A DNA stretch of 39,719 nucleotides from Bacteroidales bacterium (GTDB lineage: Bacteria > Bacteroidota > Bacteroidia > Bacteroidales > P3), in the NCBI GenBank assembly GCA_028708845.1, contig JAQVXZ010000023.1:1-39719 (forward strand), written 5' to 3'. Every line of letters begins with the position of its first letter. The first letter of the stretch is position 1. Below, one piece after another: positions 1-8,719 of this stretch. Under the pieces are notes generated by a model. That model searched no databases and was not told the DNA's origin. It saw nothing but the letters and a program-made list of their open reading frames with translations. A program made the position numbers and the translations under genes.

Positions 1-60
1 AATCATGAGTGGTCGGAAGATTTTTATATTTATTTAACATACGGATAGCCAGCTGTTTGC

Positions 61-91
61 TTGCGTATATTGCAGTTATTTTGTATCTTTG
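61..91 (+). promoter_or_regulatory. Promoter of the IS transposase
   Basis: TTG at 61-63 lies 20 bp upstream of TATCTTTG at 84-91, matching the Bacteroidota TTG/TAnnTTTG promoter. Predicted transcription starts near 97, just before the ATG at 111. This argues against a start at position 9, which would lie upstream of the promoter. Confidence 0.6.
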
Positions 92-110
92 TAGCATAAT
101 AATAAAAATT

Positions 111-1388
111 ATGGGATTACAAAATATAAAGGTAAGTGCTCAACAATTACTAAAGCTTATACCAGAAAACATGTTTTCTAAGCTTGCAACAATTACAAAA
201 GTAGATTATTGTGCTAAAGTCTTACAAGGAGAAAGAGTGTTTTACTTGTTATTATATGGTTTTTTGCATAGTGGAAAATTAAGTCAAAGGAAATTAGAGC
301 AAATCTTTTGTAGTCCTTCATTTAAGTTCCTATTTAACTATTCATCTGATATGAAGGTAGGTAGAAGTAGTATATCTGAAAGGCTATCTAAAATAAATGT
401 GGATTTCTTTAAGCAATCATATGAGTTACTTTATAAAGAGTTAGGTAAACATTATTCAGAGAAAGAGATTTTTAAAATGAATCTAATGAGGGTAGATAGC
501 ACAATGGTTGCAGAGACGTGCAATAAACTCAAAAAGGGGTTTACAGTTGGTAAATTAGCAGATAAAAAAGGGAGTAGAAGACATCAAATCAAATATACGA
601 TGGCTTACGATGGCTTTGCCGTTAAATTAGCAGAAGTATTGGATGAAAAGGAATATCTCTCTGAAGATAGGGCTATGCCAAAAGTTGTAGAACAATTGAT
701 AAAGTCAGATAAACATCATTCTAATCTATATATATTTGACAGAGGGTTATCTGCGTTATCTTCTTTTAAGTCAATTGATTCTCAAGAAGCTAGATTTGTT
801 GGAAGAATAAGAACAAATCGCAAAATGCAATTTTTAAGAGATTTAAAGACAGCAGAAACAGATATCGATTTAGGAAAACTTGAATTGGTAGAAGACAAAG
901 TAGTAAACTTATTTAATAACGAAAGTAACAGGTTTGACGACACAGAATATAGAATTGTAATAGCACGTTTTAAAGAAGAGAAAGACACAACAAGACCTCA
1001 AAATAAAGGGAAGGTAAAAAAAGTTGAGAACGAAATATATTTTATAACAAATGATTTTGAACTAAGTGCTAAAGAAATTGCAGAGATATACGGTAAACGT
1101 TGGGATATTGAAGTGTTTTTCAGGTTTTTAAAACAAGAGCTTAGCTTTTCTCATTTTCTTTCTGTTAGTGACAACGGTATAAAAGTAATCCTATATATGA
1201 CATTAATCACATCAATGTTATTAATGCTATATAAGAAGTTTAATGAACTGGGATATACTATGGCGAGGTTTTGTTTTGGATTAGAATTAGAGGAATGGAA
1301 AATACAATTAGCAATATTATTTTGTGGAGGAGATGTAAGTAAGTATGGACAAATTGATTACAATAGAGGCATTGTTAAAAAATTATGA
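111..1388 (+). CDS. IS4-family DDE transposase
   Basis: The protein is 425 aa from the ATG at 111. An upstream ATG in frame at 9 would read through the terminal repeat and the promoter, so it is rejected. The RNase H-like DDE core is visible: the first Asp in RVDST, the second Asp in the IFDRG segment, and the C-terminal signature Y-(2)-R-(3)-E-(6)-K in YGKRWDIEVFFRFLK, where the Glu is the third catalytic acid. That YREK signature defines the IS4 family. The gene catalyses cut-and-paste movement of the surrounding element. The reading frame is intact, ending at TGA 1386-1388 close to the right repeat. Codon use is AT-rich like the neighbours. Confidence 0.93.
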   Translation: MGLQNIKVSAQQLLKLIPENMFSKLATITKVDYCAKVLQGERVFYLLLYGFLHSGKLSQRKLEQIFCSPSFKFLFNYSSDMKVGRSSISERLSKINVDFFKQSYELLYKELGKHYSEKEIFKMNLMRVDSTMVAETCNKLKKGFTVGKLADKKGSRRHQIKYTMAYDGFAVKLAEVLDEKEYLSEDRAMPKVVEQLIKSDKHHSNLYIFDRGLSALSSFKSIDSQEARFVGRIRTNRKMQFLRDLKTAETDIDLGKLELVEDKVVNLFNNESNRFDDTEYRIVIARFKEEKDTTRPQNKGKVKKVENEIYFITNDFELSAKEIAEIYGKRWDIEVFFRFLKQELSFSHFLSVSDNGIKVILYMTLITSMLLMLYKKFNELGYTMARFCFGLELEEWKIQLAILFCGGDVSKYGQIDYNRGIVKKL

Positions 1389-1463
1389 AAAAAGACGACA
1401 TAAAAAAGCACGTACTAAAAAATCTTCCGACCACTCATGATTAGAAATCCTAATAATAAAGAA

Positions 1464-1486
1464 GTGCGGGAGTGCAAATCCCGCAC
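1464..1486. terminator. GC-rich hairpin just outside the IS
   Basis: GTGCGGGA at 1464-1471 pairs with TCCCGCAC at 1479-1486 around a 7-nt loop. It is followed on the plus strand by a T-rich run (GAGTTTTAGTTTTTT). It could end transcription leaving the IS, or be a dispersed REP-like unit. It is strikingly GC-rich for this background. Confidence 0.5.
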
Positions 1487-1570
1487 GAGTTTTAGTTTTT
1501 TATCGGACAACAATGTTTAATAGTATTGCTACAAAAATACTATTTAGTTTCAAACAATTGCTTAAAAACA

Positions 1571-1600
1571 TGTAGAGACGCCCAATTGGGCGTCTCTACA
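1571..1600. repeat. Perfect 30-bp palindrome, likely terminator of the S9 operon
   Basis: The sequence TGTAGAGACGCCCAA at 1571-1585 is followed without a spacer by its exact reverse complement to 1600. On the minus strand it lies just after the stop of the S9 peptidase gene and is followed by ATGTTTTTAAG, so it can serve as an intrinsic terminator for the five-gene minus operon. The TAGAGACG...CGTCTCTA ends resemble dispersed palindromes that I recall from Bacteroidota and cyanobacterial genomes. I could not search for other copies. Confidence 0.65.
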
Positions 1601-1642
1601 ATATTTGTTATTTATTTAAAAGGTTGTTTTCACTATTCATTT

Positions 1643-4141
1643 TTATAGTTGTGTGTCTGGATACATAGCTTTCCACCAAGTGTCTTGTCCTTTTAGGTAT
1701 TTTGCAAAATAGGCGTATATGGTATTATTCCATTTTAGTCTTTTTTCGTAATCTACTATACCGTGGTTTTCGCCTTTTACGGTGATAAATTCAACATCTT
1801 TTCCTAGTATTTTTAGGGCATTATACATTTGTATGCTTTCTCCAACGGGAACATTGGTGTCGGAATCGCCATGTAGTAATAAGAGTGGGGTATTGATTTT
1901 GTGTGCATTGAATAGGGGACTTCTATCTACATAGATATCTCTTCTGTTCCAAGGGTATGAATTTGCTGTTGCTCCTGATGAATATGAATAACCCCAGTAT
2001 CCTTCACCCCAGTAGGATGTTATGTCGGATATGCCTGCATGGGATATTGCACAAGCGAATATATCGGTTTTGGTTTGTAGTAGTTGTGTCATAAATCCAC
2101 CATAACTTGCTCCCATACAGCCTATTTTCTTTGCATCTACAAATGAATGTTCTTTGGTGAATTCTTTTACTCCATATATTATTTCATCTGCTGTTCTTTC
2201 TCCCCATGCATTTACGTGGCGTGATGCAAATTCTTGTCCCCAGCCTATTGTTCCACTTGGATTCAATACATAAACAACGTATCCTTGTGCTGTATATAGG
2301 TATGCTGAATAACGCATTTCAAAGCTTCTATCTGTTGGACTTGTTCCTGCATAATAGTAGACTACCATTGGGTATTTCTTTTCTGGGTCAAAATCTGCGG
2401 GTAGGTAGTAGCGACCATTGATTGTTGTGTTTTTGAATTTGAAATCCCAAGTATTCATTTCGCCTAAGGCTAGGTTGTCTTTTTGTTTTGCTTGGAATAT
2501 TTTATAGTTCTTTTGAGAGTTGTTTAGGTAAACTATTGGAAAATCATTATAGTTTTGTCCAAAGAACGTGATATCTTTACCTCTATGGTTTATATCGAAT
2601 CCTGATACAATATCTAAGTTGGTTTCTATTCTTTTAATATCTTTGTTTTCTATGCTATAAACATATAGAGAAACAGAGTCTTTGTTTTCTGCTGTGAAAT
2701 ATATGGTTTTGTTTTCTGAAACCTTTATATTAGATATCGATGGGTCGAAGTTTTTTGATATACATTCTACTTCTTTTGTATTTTTATTCATTAGGAACAA
2801 CATACTATGATAGGCATTAGGTATTATTCCTTTTTTCAATGTATTACCAATGCCATTAAATGCTTCTCCACTTGCTTTTACAACTAATAAATCGGTATTT
2901 GGTATATAGCTTGCGCTTGAAACAAAACCCTCCCCATTAATTATTGTATCTACTTTGAAGCTATCTAAGTTCATTTCATAGATAGAGGTTTGGCTAAATG
3001 GTCTTTGAGTGATATTATCGTAGCTTACTGATAGTAGGATGGAATTGGTTTTTGGGTTATAATCATTTAGGTAAGTTGAGCGGTAACCATATGTAAGGGG
3101 TTGTATTTGCTGTGTTTCGAAGTTATACAATGCTAGTAGACTTCTGTTTCTCCAACCATCTATTCTATCATCTGGCAATAGGTATTGTCTTAAATCTTCT
3201 TTGGAATTATCAATCTTCGATGTTTGGCTTAGAATTGCAAAAGGTGATTTATTAGCTAATAAACTAAGTGAACCCTCTGGTAAGTTTTCTGCAACAATGT
3301 TTTTAACTCCAAATAGGTTTTGTGTGATAAGTCTTCTGTTATCGTTTACCTTATCGAAATAATATAGTATATCTTCATTTTTATCATTAAAGAAAACACC
3401 TTCTTCAGCCCATTGTGTCGAAGTGTTTCCTTCTTCAAAGAATAGGGTTTTATCCTTATTAGCTATAAGGTATCCGTACTGTCTTTTTCCCTTATCGTCA
3501 GTATCGTAATACTTAACCATTACATAGTTGCCAGAGGGTGAAATAGTAGTAGCATATATATTTCTTCCACCTAACATTTCTTTTAGGGTTAAACCATATT
3601 TACTATCTTTTGTATCCTTATTGATAGTTTTTATTTCTCCACCATCGAAACTAAAACGTAGCTGGTGGTTGGGGTTATCATTGGAAGTTAATACAGTAAA
3701 CGAAATAATATGTTTGCCTGGCTCTAAGCATATTTCTTTAGATATTTTTGAATCATCGTTTAAAGAATCCTTTGTCGATAGTCTTTCTTTAATCATTGAA
3801 CCATCTAAACCAATTTTAATTTTATCGGTAGAAAACACATTAAGAGTGGTTTTTTGGTATGAGTTAACTATTATATTTGCCACATAAGTGTTTACCATAA
3901 ATCCATTTTCTTTTGGTGTAGCTATATTTATTAATTCGTTTTCATCAATAACAATAAAGTTCTTCGATGTTTTTAAGTTCTCGTAACTAGGAACTTGAAT
4001 TAAGAAAGTGATATCAAACTTTTCTCCCTTATTGTTTATTGTATCCATCATAAAGGGTTGGCGTAATTCTATTTGAGAATATGCTTGCAAACCAATTAAT
4101 AGAGCGACAAAATAGATTGTCAGACTAATAATTCTTTTCAT
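1643..4141 (-). CDS. S9-family (prolyl oligopeptidase-like) serine peptidase, exported
   Basis: This 832-aa protein begins with a Sec signal peptide (MKRIISLTIYFVALLIG, cleavage near AYSQ). The first ~570 residues look like the repetitive beta-propeller of S9 peptidases. The C-terminal alpha/beta hydrolase domain holds the triad: Ser679 in GASYGGF, Asp761 in HGDSDTNVP and His793 in GENHG. The family cleaves short peptides, often after proline or as dipeptidyl/acyl-aminoacyl peptidases; the exact specificity cannot be read here. Predicted location is the periplasm. It is the last gene of the minus operon, 7 bp after yfhO, and the palindrome at 1571-1600 probably ends the transcript. Confidence 0.9.
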   Translation of the reverse strand: MKRIISLTIYFVALLIGLQAYSQIELRQPFMMDTINNKGEKFDITFLIQVPSYENLKTSKNFIVIDENELINIATPKENGFMVNTYVANIIVNSYQKTTLNVFSTDKIKIGLDGSMIKERLSTKDSLNDDSKISKEICLEPGKHIISFTVLTSNDNPNHQLRFSFDGGEIKTINKDTKDSKYGLTLKEMLGGRNIYATTISPSGNYVMVKYYDTDDKGKRQYGYLIANKDKTLFFEEGNTSTQWAEEGVFFNDKNEDILYYFDKVNDNRRLITQNLFGVKNIVAENLPEGSLSLLANKSPFAILSQTSKIDNSKEDLRQYLLPDDRIDGWRNRSLLALYNFETQQIQPLTYGYRSTYLNDYNPKTNSILLSVSYDNITQRPFSQTSIYEMNLDSFKVDTIINGEGFVSSASYIPNTDLLVVKASGEAFNGIGNTLKKGIIPNAYHSMLFLMNKNTKEVECISKNFDPSISNIKVSENKTIYFTAENKDSVSLYVYSIENKDIKRIETNLDIVSGFDINHRGKDITFFGQNYNDFPIVYLNNSQKNYKIFQAKQKDNLALGEMNTWDFKFKNTTINGRYYLPADFDPEKKYPMVVYYYAGTSPTDRSFEMRYSAYLYTAQGYVVYVLNPSGTIGWGQEFASRHVNAWGERTADEIIYGVKEFTKEHSFVDAKKIGCMGASYGGFMTQLLQTKTDIFACAISHAGISDITSYWGEGYWGYSYSSGATANSYPWNRRDIYVDRSPLFNAHKINTPLLLLHGDSDTNVPVGESIQMYNALKILGKDVEFITVKGENHGIVDYEKRLKWNNTIYAYFAKYLKGQDTWWKAMYPDTQL

Positions 4142-4148
4142 ATTATTT

Positions 4149-6746
4149 TCATTTTTTTAGATTAGTTTTTACTTCTTTTCTTTTTTGATAAATAGGGTAG
4201 ATTATTGCCACAAGTACAATTAGAACTACCAATATTGATCCAATAAGTGAAATGAAATTGAAGGTTTTAAAGGTTTTTGATTCCAATTTAAACTCAACAA
4301 CGTGATTACCTGCTGGAACATTAATTGCTCTAAGGATATAGTTAGCTCTAAAATACGGCGTTTCCTTACCATCTATATATGCTTTCCAATCCTCGCTATA
4401 ATAGATTTCTGAACAAACCATTATTGCATCAACCTTTGAACTTGTTGTGTATTTAGCATATTCAGGACTATTGTCAGCAGCTTTTTCAAATTTGATAGTT
4501 GCTAAGGAGTCAAAAGATTGTATTGGCTTAACCACATCTTTAAATCTTACATCAACAATAGCAACCTCGCTTGGATTGAAATTATCTAGTTTTAGTATTT
4601 CTTCGTTTGCGTCTTTTGCCCAATCGATTCTTTTAACAAACCATGCCGCACCTAATGCCTCTGGGTTAGGATATGCCTTAACACCATCAGCTGTTGGGAA
4701 TATAAAGAACTTAGTATTTAACATATTAACTACTCCCATATTTGCAGCAAGCTGTCCTTGGTATGCAGCATAGAACTGGCGAACAGGGTTTGTCATTAGT
4801 TTGTCAGTGTCTGTTAAGTCCTCTTGAACGTAGTTTCTGTTAAGTAGGTAAAAATCTATTATATCTTGGTATCTTTGAAGTTTGGCTCCATGGTATCCAC
4901 CAATTGAAGGGTGGAAATAAGATGTTAGGGCATCGTTGAATGTGCTAACTGATAGATTATAAACCCTGTAATGGTTGATATTGTTTTTATTAACTATATC
5001 TAGTATTTCGTTGTCAGCACTTGTTGGGTAAATATTTACTTCTTGTGAAGAAACAAAGTTTTTGTCGCTTAGATAACGTTTATCAACTCCCCAAAGGTCA
5101 AATGTGATAAGGAAACCAATAATAAGGATAACGATATATTCTTTCTTAATTTTTTCGAATGCAAAGAAAAACAGTGCAAAGAAAGCAGCTGAAATAAATA
5201 GGAATGAACGCCAAGCATCGGAAACAAATAATGCTTTTCTATCTTCAAATAGTGCTTGTATATAGCTTGCACCTAAGTATTGTTCGAATACGGTGTCACC
5301 TGATGCAGTAAATGATGCAAATAGTTCTGGAAGTATTGCACATATTAGAGTTATACCTCCAACAATACCACCTGAAATAAATAATGCTTTCTTCTTTTTC
5401 TTTACATCTAAGTCTTTTGAGAAGAATTCTTTAAGTCCTAGTATTCCAAGAATGATTAGTGTAACATTTGCAAGAACGAGAGCCATTGAAGGTGTTCGAA
5501 ACTTATTGTAGAATGGTAGATTATGGAATAAAAATTCGTTTACTGACATAAAGTTACTACCCCAAGACAGAACAAATGAAAGTATTGTTGCAATAAGTAG
5601 CCACCAACGCTCTGGCCCTTTTACTAATATTAGTCCAAGCATTGCTAGGAATATTATTATTGATCCAAAATACATTGTTCCAGCTGTAAAAGGTTGTTCT
5701 CCCCAATAGGTTGCTCCTGCGTATTGTTGGATAACTTGATTTATGCTTGGGTCATCTTGACGTGCTGGTGGAACGGTTTGTATATGATTAATTCTATTTT
5801 TGGCATTGTTTTCAAATCTTTGATCAGATGAACCTCCACCTCTTGCATCTGGAATTAATACAGATAAGCTTTCGCCAATACCATAGCTCCATTGGTATGC
5901 GTAATCTATTGCTAGCCCTGTTTCGTTTTTGGTTTTTGTGTCACCCTTAGCTTTAACTGTTATTTCTGAACCACCTCTCATTGTGTGAGATACATACTGT
6001 GAATTCATTTTTAAGTGAGCTGATGTTGGAAGTACTGCAATTAAAGCTCCACCTATTAGAATTAGAGCTGCAATAATATATGTCTTGATTTGTTTTTCTT
6101 TAATAGCATATACTAAATAAGAAAGACCAAGTATAAATGCAGCTAACATTGTATAGTATGTAATCTGAATATGGTTGAAACTGATTTGAAGTCCAAGTGC
6201 AAGAATAAAGACTGCTAGACCTGTTAGGTATTTCTTTCTAAATACTAACATCATACCTCCAAATATTGGTGCCATCATAGCCATCGCCCAAGCTTTGGTT
6301 ATATGTCCAACTTCAATAATTATTATATTATAGGAGGCTAGGGCAAAGGCAAGTCCTGCAATAACGCCAAGCCAAGGACTTAGTCCAATAGCAATTGCAA
6401 AAACATAGAAACCTAGCATATAGAGGAACATAACTCCTAAGTCGAGTTGAAATCCCCATAGTTTCAAAGGAGTACTTATTGGGTGGAAAACGTTATTGGT
6501 ATTTGGTCCCTGAATTTGATAGGAGGGCATACCACTAAATAATGAATTTGTCCAAGCAGAACCATTACCTGTTGCTTTTTTATAGTCAACAAGTTCTTTT
6601 GCAACACCTGTAGCGTTTGTCATATCACTCTGACGAAGCTCTAATCCTTTTAAGACAGGAGAAAAGTAAACTGCACTTACTACTAAAAATATAGCAATAG
6701 CTATTATATGTGGTAAGAATTTCTTTAATGTGTTTTCTTTATTCAT
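4149..6746 (-). CDS. YfhO-family multi-pass membrane protein
   Basis: The protein is 865 aa, with a first membrane segment near residues 10-30 and roughly a dozen more. A large soluble part (about 560-830) separates the membrane bundle from a last helix near 835-855. The pattern and motifs (LRQSDMTN near the N-terminus, FSGMPSYQ, the late sugar-binding-like region) match Bacteroidota YfhO proteins, related to GT-C glycosyltransferases. In Bacillus, YfhO has been linked to glycosylation of lipoteichoic acid; the substrate here is unknown. The start ATG overlaps the stop of the upstream DUF4834 gene by 4 bp, implying translational coupling. Confidence 0.85.
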   Translation of the reverse strand: MNKENTLKKFLPHIIAIAIFLVVSAVYFSPVLKGLELRQSDMTNATGVAKELVDYKKATGNGSAWTNSLFSGMPSYQIQGPNTNNVFHPISTPLKLWGFQLDLGVMFLYMLGFYVFAIAIGLSPWLGVIAGLAFALASYNIIIIEVGHITKAWAMAMMAPIFGGMMLVFRKKYLTGLAVFILALGLQISFNHIQITYYTMLAAFILGLSYLVYAIKEKQIKTYIIAALILIGGALIAVLPTSAHLKMNSQYVSHTMRGGSEITVKAKGDTKTKNETGLAIDYAYQWSYGIGESLSVLIPDARGGGSSDQRFENNAKNRINHIQTVPPARQDDPSINQVIQQYAGATYWGEQPFTAGTMYFGSIIIFLAMLGLILVKGPERWWLLIATILSFVLSWGSNFMSVNEFLFHNLPFYNKFRTPSMALVLANVTLIILGILGLKEFFSKDLDVKKKKKALFISGGIVGGITLICAILPELFASFTASGDTVFEQYLGASYIQALFEDRKALFVSDAWRSFLFISAAFFALFFFAFEKIKKEYIVILIIGFLITFDLWGVDKRYLSDKNFVSSQEVNIYPTSADNEILDIVNKNNINHYRVYNLSVSTFNDALTSYFHPSIGGYHGAKLQRYQDIIDFYLLNRNYVQEDLTDTDKLMTNPVRQFYAAYQGQLAANMGVVNMLNTKFFIFPTADGVKAYPNPEALGAAWFVKRIDWAKDANEEILKLDNFNPSEVAIVDVRFKDVVKPIQSFDSLATIKFEKAADNSPEYAKYTTSSKVDAIMVCSEIYYSEDWKAYIDGKETPYFRANYILRAINVPAGNHVVEFKLESKTFKTFNFISLIGSILVVLIVLVAIIYPIYQKRKEVKTNLKK

Positions 6747-6976
6747 TTCGTATTATTATTTATATTATTATCTTCCTTTTTATAGTATTTCCTTAATGCT
6801 GGGTGGATGTTACCTGTATAGCCTCTGTCTTGGTTTTTATAGAGTTCTGGGTTCTCCTTTTTCATTTTCTCCTTATATCGTTCTATCCTATATTGTGTTA
6901 TCTTAGGTATTATCATGGTGGTTAATAACCTAAAAAAGATATAGAAAACAATAATACCAAGTAAAAAGTTAATCAT
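6743..6976 (-). CDS. Small DUF4834-like membrane protein
   Basis: The protein has 77 aa. One N-terminal transmembrane helix (about residues 3-25, INFLLGIIVFYIFFRLL) is followed by a very basic, Lys/Tyr-rich cytoplasmic tail containing a short conserved-looking stretch (GYTGNIHPALRKYYKKED). Length and layout match DUF4834 proteins, which in Bacteroidota commonly lie next to yfhO. Function unknown. It lies 3 bp after the UspA-like gene and overlaps yfhO by 4 bp (ATGA). It may assist or anchor the YfhO protein; that is inference from coupling only. Confidence 0.75.
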   Translation of the reverse strand: MINFLLGIIVFYIFFRLLTTMIIPKITQYRIERYKEKMKKENPELYKNQDRGYTGNIHPALRKYYKKEDNNINNNTK

Positions 6977-6979
6977 AAT

Positions 6980-7834
6980 CTATTCACATAAGATAAATAA
7001 ATCGTTTCTTGGATTCACAAAAAGAATTGGAATATCTAAGTTTCCCTCTAATATCTTTGTTTCTTTTAGTCCGAAGAGTTTATTTGTCCAGTTCTTATCT
7101 TTTGTTGTTTGACATATAACCAAGCCTGCACCTATTTCTCTTGCATAGTCAATTGCTTGGTAATCAACATAGGTTTTTGGATCAGATGATAAATTGAGTC
7201 TATAATTTATCTTAAAGCCATCAAACATCTTCATCAGAAACTTTATATTATAATGTAGCTGGTGACGATGAAACTCATCTTTATAGTTATGGTAGTAAAC
7301 AACAATCTCACTCTTAGAAAATCTTCCAAAATATGAACCCCAAAGCACCTTTTCTTTACTCTCTCTCATATTATTGATAGTCATAATTACTTTATCAAAA
7401 GGTAGGGGATTAACTTGGTTTTGATCTATTATAAAATACGCTACACGTGATTCGTATAGGTTTTTAAATAATTCTTTTGGGTAATTGGCTAGTTTTTGTT
7501 TTTTATTTTCTGGCTTATCTGAATTAGAAGATGTTACTAATAATACACCTGACAATAATTCAGATATTTTATGTAGTATTTCTTTTGATTTTCCCTCAAT
7601 TGCAAAATAGGAACAGAAGGGTATTTCTTTGATATTAGAACTTAGTTCTTTTAGCTTCCTTTCAGCCTCTTCTGTTGTAGTATTTGTGTATTCTTTGTCC
7701 GATATATGCAATAATATTAACCCTTTGTCTAGCATTTTAGCAAAACAAATTGCATTATTAATTACTGCTTGTGTTTTATCTAAATCTATTAAATAAGCAA
7801 TAATAAATTGGTCTTTTTTTTCTTTTTTTGCCAA
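6980..7834 (-). CDS. UspA-like tandem-domain protein
   Basis: This soluble protein of 284 aa looks like two weak universal-stress-protein folds in tandem, about residues 8-140 and 145-280. The second half has the usual pattern of a hydrophobic strand after a helix (AREIGAGLVICQTT) and a final strand (LDIPILFVNP). The G-2X-G-9X-G(S/T) ATP loop of classical UspA is not evident, so ATP binding is doubtful. It sits 10 bp after the rhomboid gene and 3 bp before DUF4834, clearly within the operon. The assignment rests on fold pattern rather than a strong motif; 'conserved hypothetical' is the fallback. Confidence 0.55.
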   Translation of the reverse strand: MAKKEKKDQFIIAYLIDLDKTQAVINNAICFAKMLDKGLILLHISDKEYTNTTTEEAERKLKELSSNIKEIPFCSYFAIEGKSKEILHKISELLSGVLLVTSSNSDKPENKKQKLANYPKELFKNLYESRVAYFIIDQNQVNPLPFDKVIMTINNMRESKEKVLWGSYFGRFSKSEIVVYYHNYKDEFHRHQLHYNIKFLMKMFDGFKINYRLNLSSDPKTYVDYQAIDYAREIGAGLVICQTTKDKNWTNKLFGLKETKILEGNLDIPILFVNPRNDLFILCE

Positions 7835-7844
7835 GTCTAAATAT

Positions 7845-8552
7845 TTAAAATCTCTGTTTTTTATCTCTCTTCCAATACATCATTAAAATGAAACCAGCTA
7901 AAGCTCCTCCAAGATGTGCAAAGTGAGCAATGCCTGCAGAGGTTCCAAAAACGCCATTAAATAGTTCTAAAACAATATATCCTATTACGAAATATTTGGT
8001 TTTGATTGGTAGGAGAAAATAAAGATATATATAAGCATTAGGAAACATCATTCCAAAGGCTAGTAGAAGTCCGAAAACTATGCCCGATGCACCAACGGTA
8101 TTTATTTGGTTTAAAAATTCTCGTATTGGAATTCTTTCATATCCTGTATTAACAAATTGTACTCCACTTGACAAAGCATTAACTAAGTCGGAATACATAA
8201 AATAATAGGTGATTTGTTGAACAAAGGCAGCTCCTAGGGCAGCGGTGAAACAGAAGAAAATAAACTTTTTTGCTCCCCAAATGTTTTCTAGGGTATAACC
8301 AAACATCCAAATGGCAAACATATTGAAGAAAAGGTGGTTGAAATTGGCATGCATAAAGGCATAAGTAATATATTGCCATATATGATGATTGTCTGCCATA
8401 AAGAAGTGAAGTCCTAAAATGTTTGCTAAGTCAATCCCCCTTGATTTCAACACTGTGGTGGCTAAAAACATTAAGATGTTTATAATTAATAGGTTCTTAC
8501 AAACAGGTGGTAAAAAGTTAAACTTTGTTGGGCTGTACTGGTCGTTATGCAT
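7845..8552 (-). CDS. Rhomboid-family intramembrane serine protease
   Basis: The protein has 235 aa and six predicted membrane helices. The catalytic dyad is visible: Ser156 in GASG (residues 154-157) and His213 in HFAHLGG. The oxyanion-side HxxxN motif is also present (His73, Asn77, in FNHLFFNM), so this should be an active protease cutting membrane proteins within the bilayer. The start at 8552 (MHNDQYSP) is chosen because the longer frame to 8588 would include the -7 promoter element at 8578-8585. First gene of the minus operon that continues with UspA-like, DUF4834, YfhO and the S9 peptidase. Confidence 0.9.
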   Translation of the reverse strand: MHNDQYSPTKFNFLPPVCKNLLIINILMFLATTVLKSRGIDLANILGLHFFMADNHHIWQYITYAFMHANFNHLFFNMFAIWMFGYTLENIWGAKKFIFFCFTAALGAAFVQQITYYFMYSDLVNALSSGVQFVNTGYERIPIREFLNQINTVGASGIVFGLLLAFGMMFPNAYIYLYFLLPIKTKYFVIGYIVLELFNGVFGTSAGIAHFAHLGGALAGFILMMYWKRDKKQRF

Positions 8553-8577
8553 ATCTCTTATTTCGATTATTAACTTG

Positions 8578-8585
8578 CAAATGTA
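8578..8585 (-). promoter_or_regulatory. -7 element of the rhomboid operon promoter
   Basis: Minus-strand TACATTTG fits TAnnTTTG. Transcription would start near 8572, about 20 nt before the ATG at 8552. This element decides the start codon of the rhomboid gene. Confidence 0.6.
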
Positions 8586-8677
8586 CATTTTTTTTTAAAA
8601 TATCTGCTAAATTTAGATATTATTAGTAATGTAGCATATTTTCTTAACCTAGATGAATTCATTTCAAAAAATAATTG

Positions 8678-8685
8678 TATCTTCG
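8678..8685 (+). promoter_or_regulatory. Probable -7 element of gyrA
   Basis: TATCTTCG matches TAnnTTTG with one change, 35 bp before the gyrA ATG at 8720. No clear -33 TTG is seen. It lies inside the frame that would extend gyrA upstream to 8675, favouring 8720 as the true start. Confidence 0.5.
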
Positions 8686-8719
8686 CACTTTAAAAATACT
8701 AAGTAAAAGAATAGTAAAA

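Larger units (their letters stand above)
1..1442 (+). mobile_element. IS4-family insertion sequence, complete
   Basis: The element is bounded by perfect 25-bp terminal inverted repeats: 1-25 reads AATCATGAGTGGTCGGAAGA followed by five T, and 1418-1442 is its exact reverse complement. Between them is one transposase gene with an internal promoter. The window starts on the first base of the left repeat, so the left flank and target-site duplication cannot be seen. The ends, single ORF and YREK motif fit the IS4 family. The intact gene and identical ends suggest a recent, probably still active copy. Confidence 0.9.

Noticed and set aside
1385-1444. 19-codon ORF starting inside the transposase stop codon and running through the right IS repeat
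   Set aside because: Too short, consists largely of terminal repeat sequence, and has no sign of its own expression.
3528-3887. Antisense 119-aa ORF within the S9 peptidase gene
   Set aside because: No recognisable features; the opposite frame is a full-length conserved peptidase.
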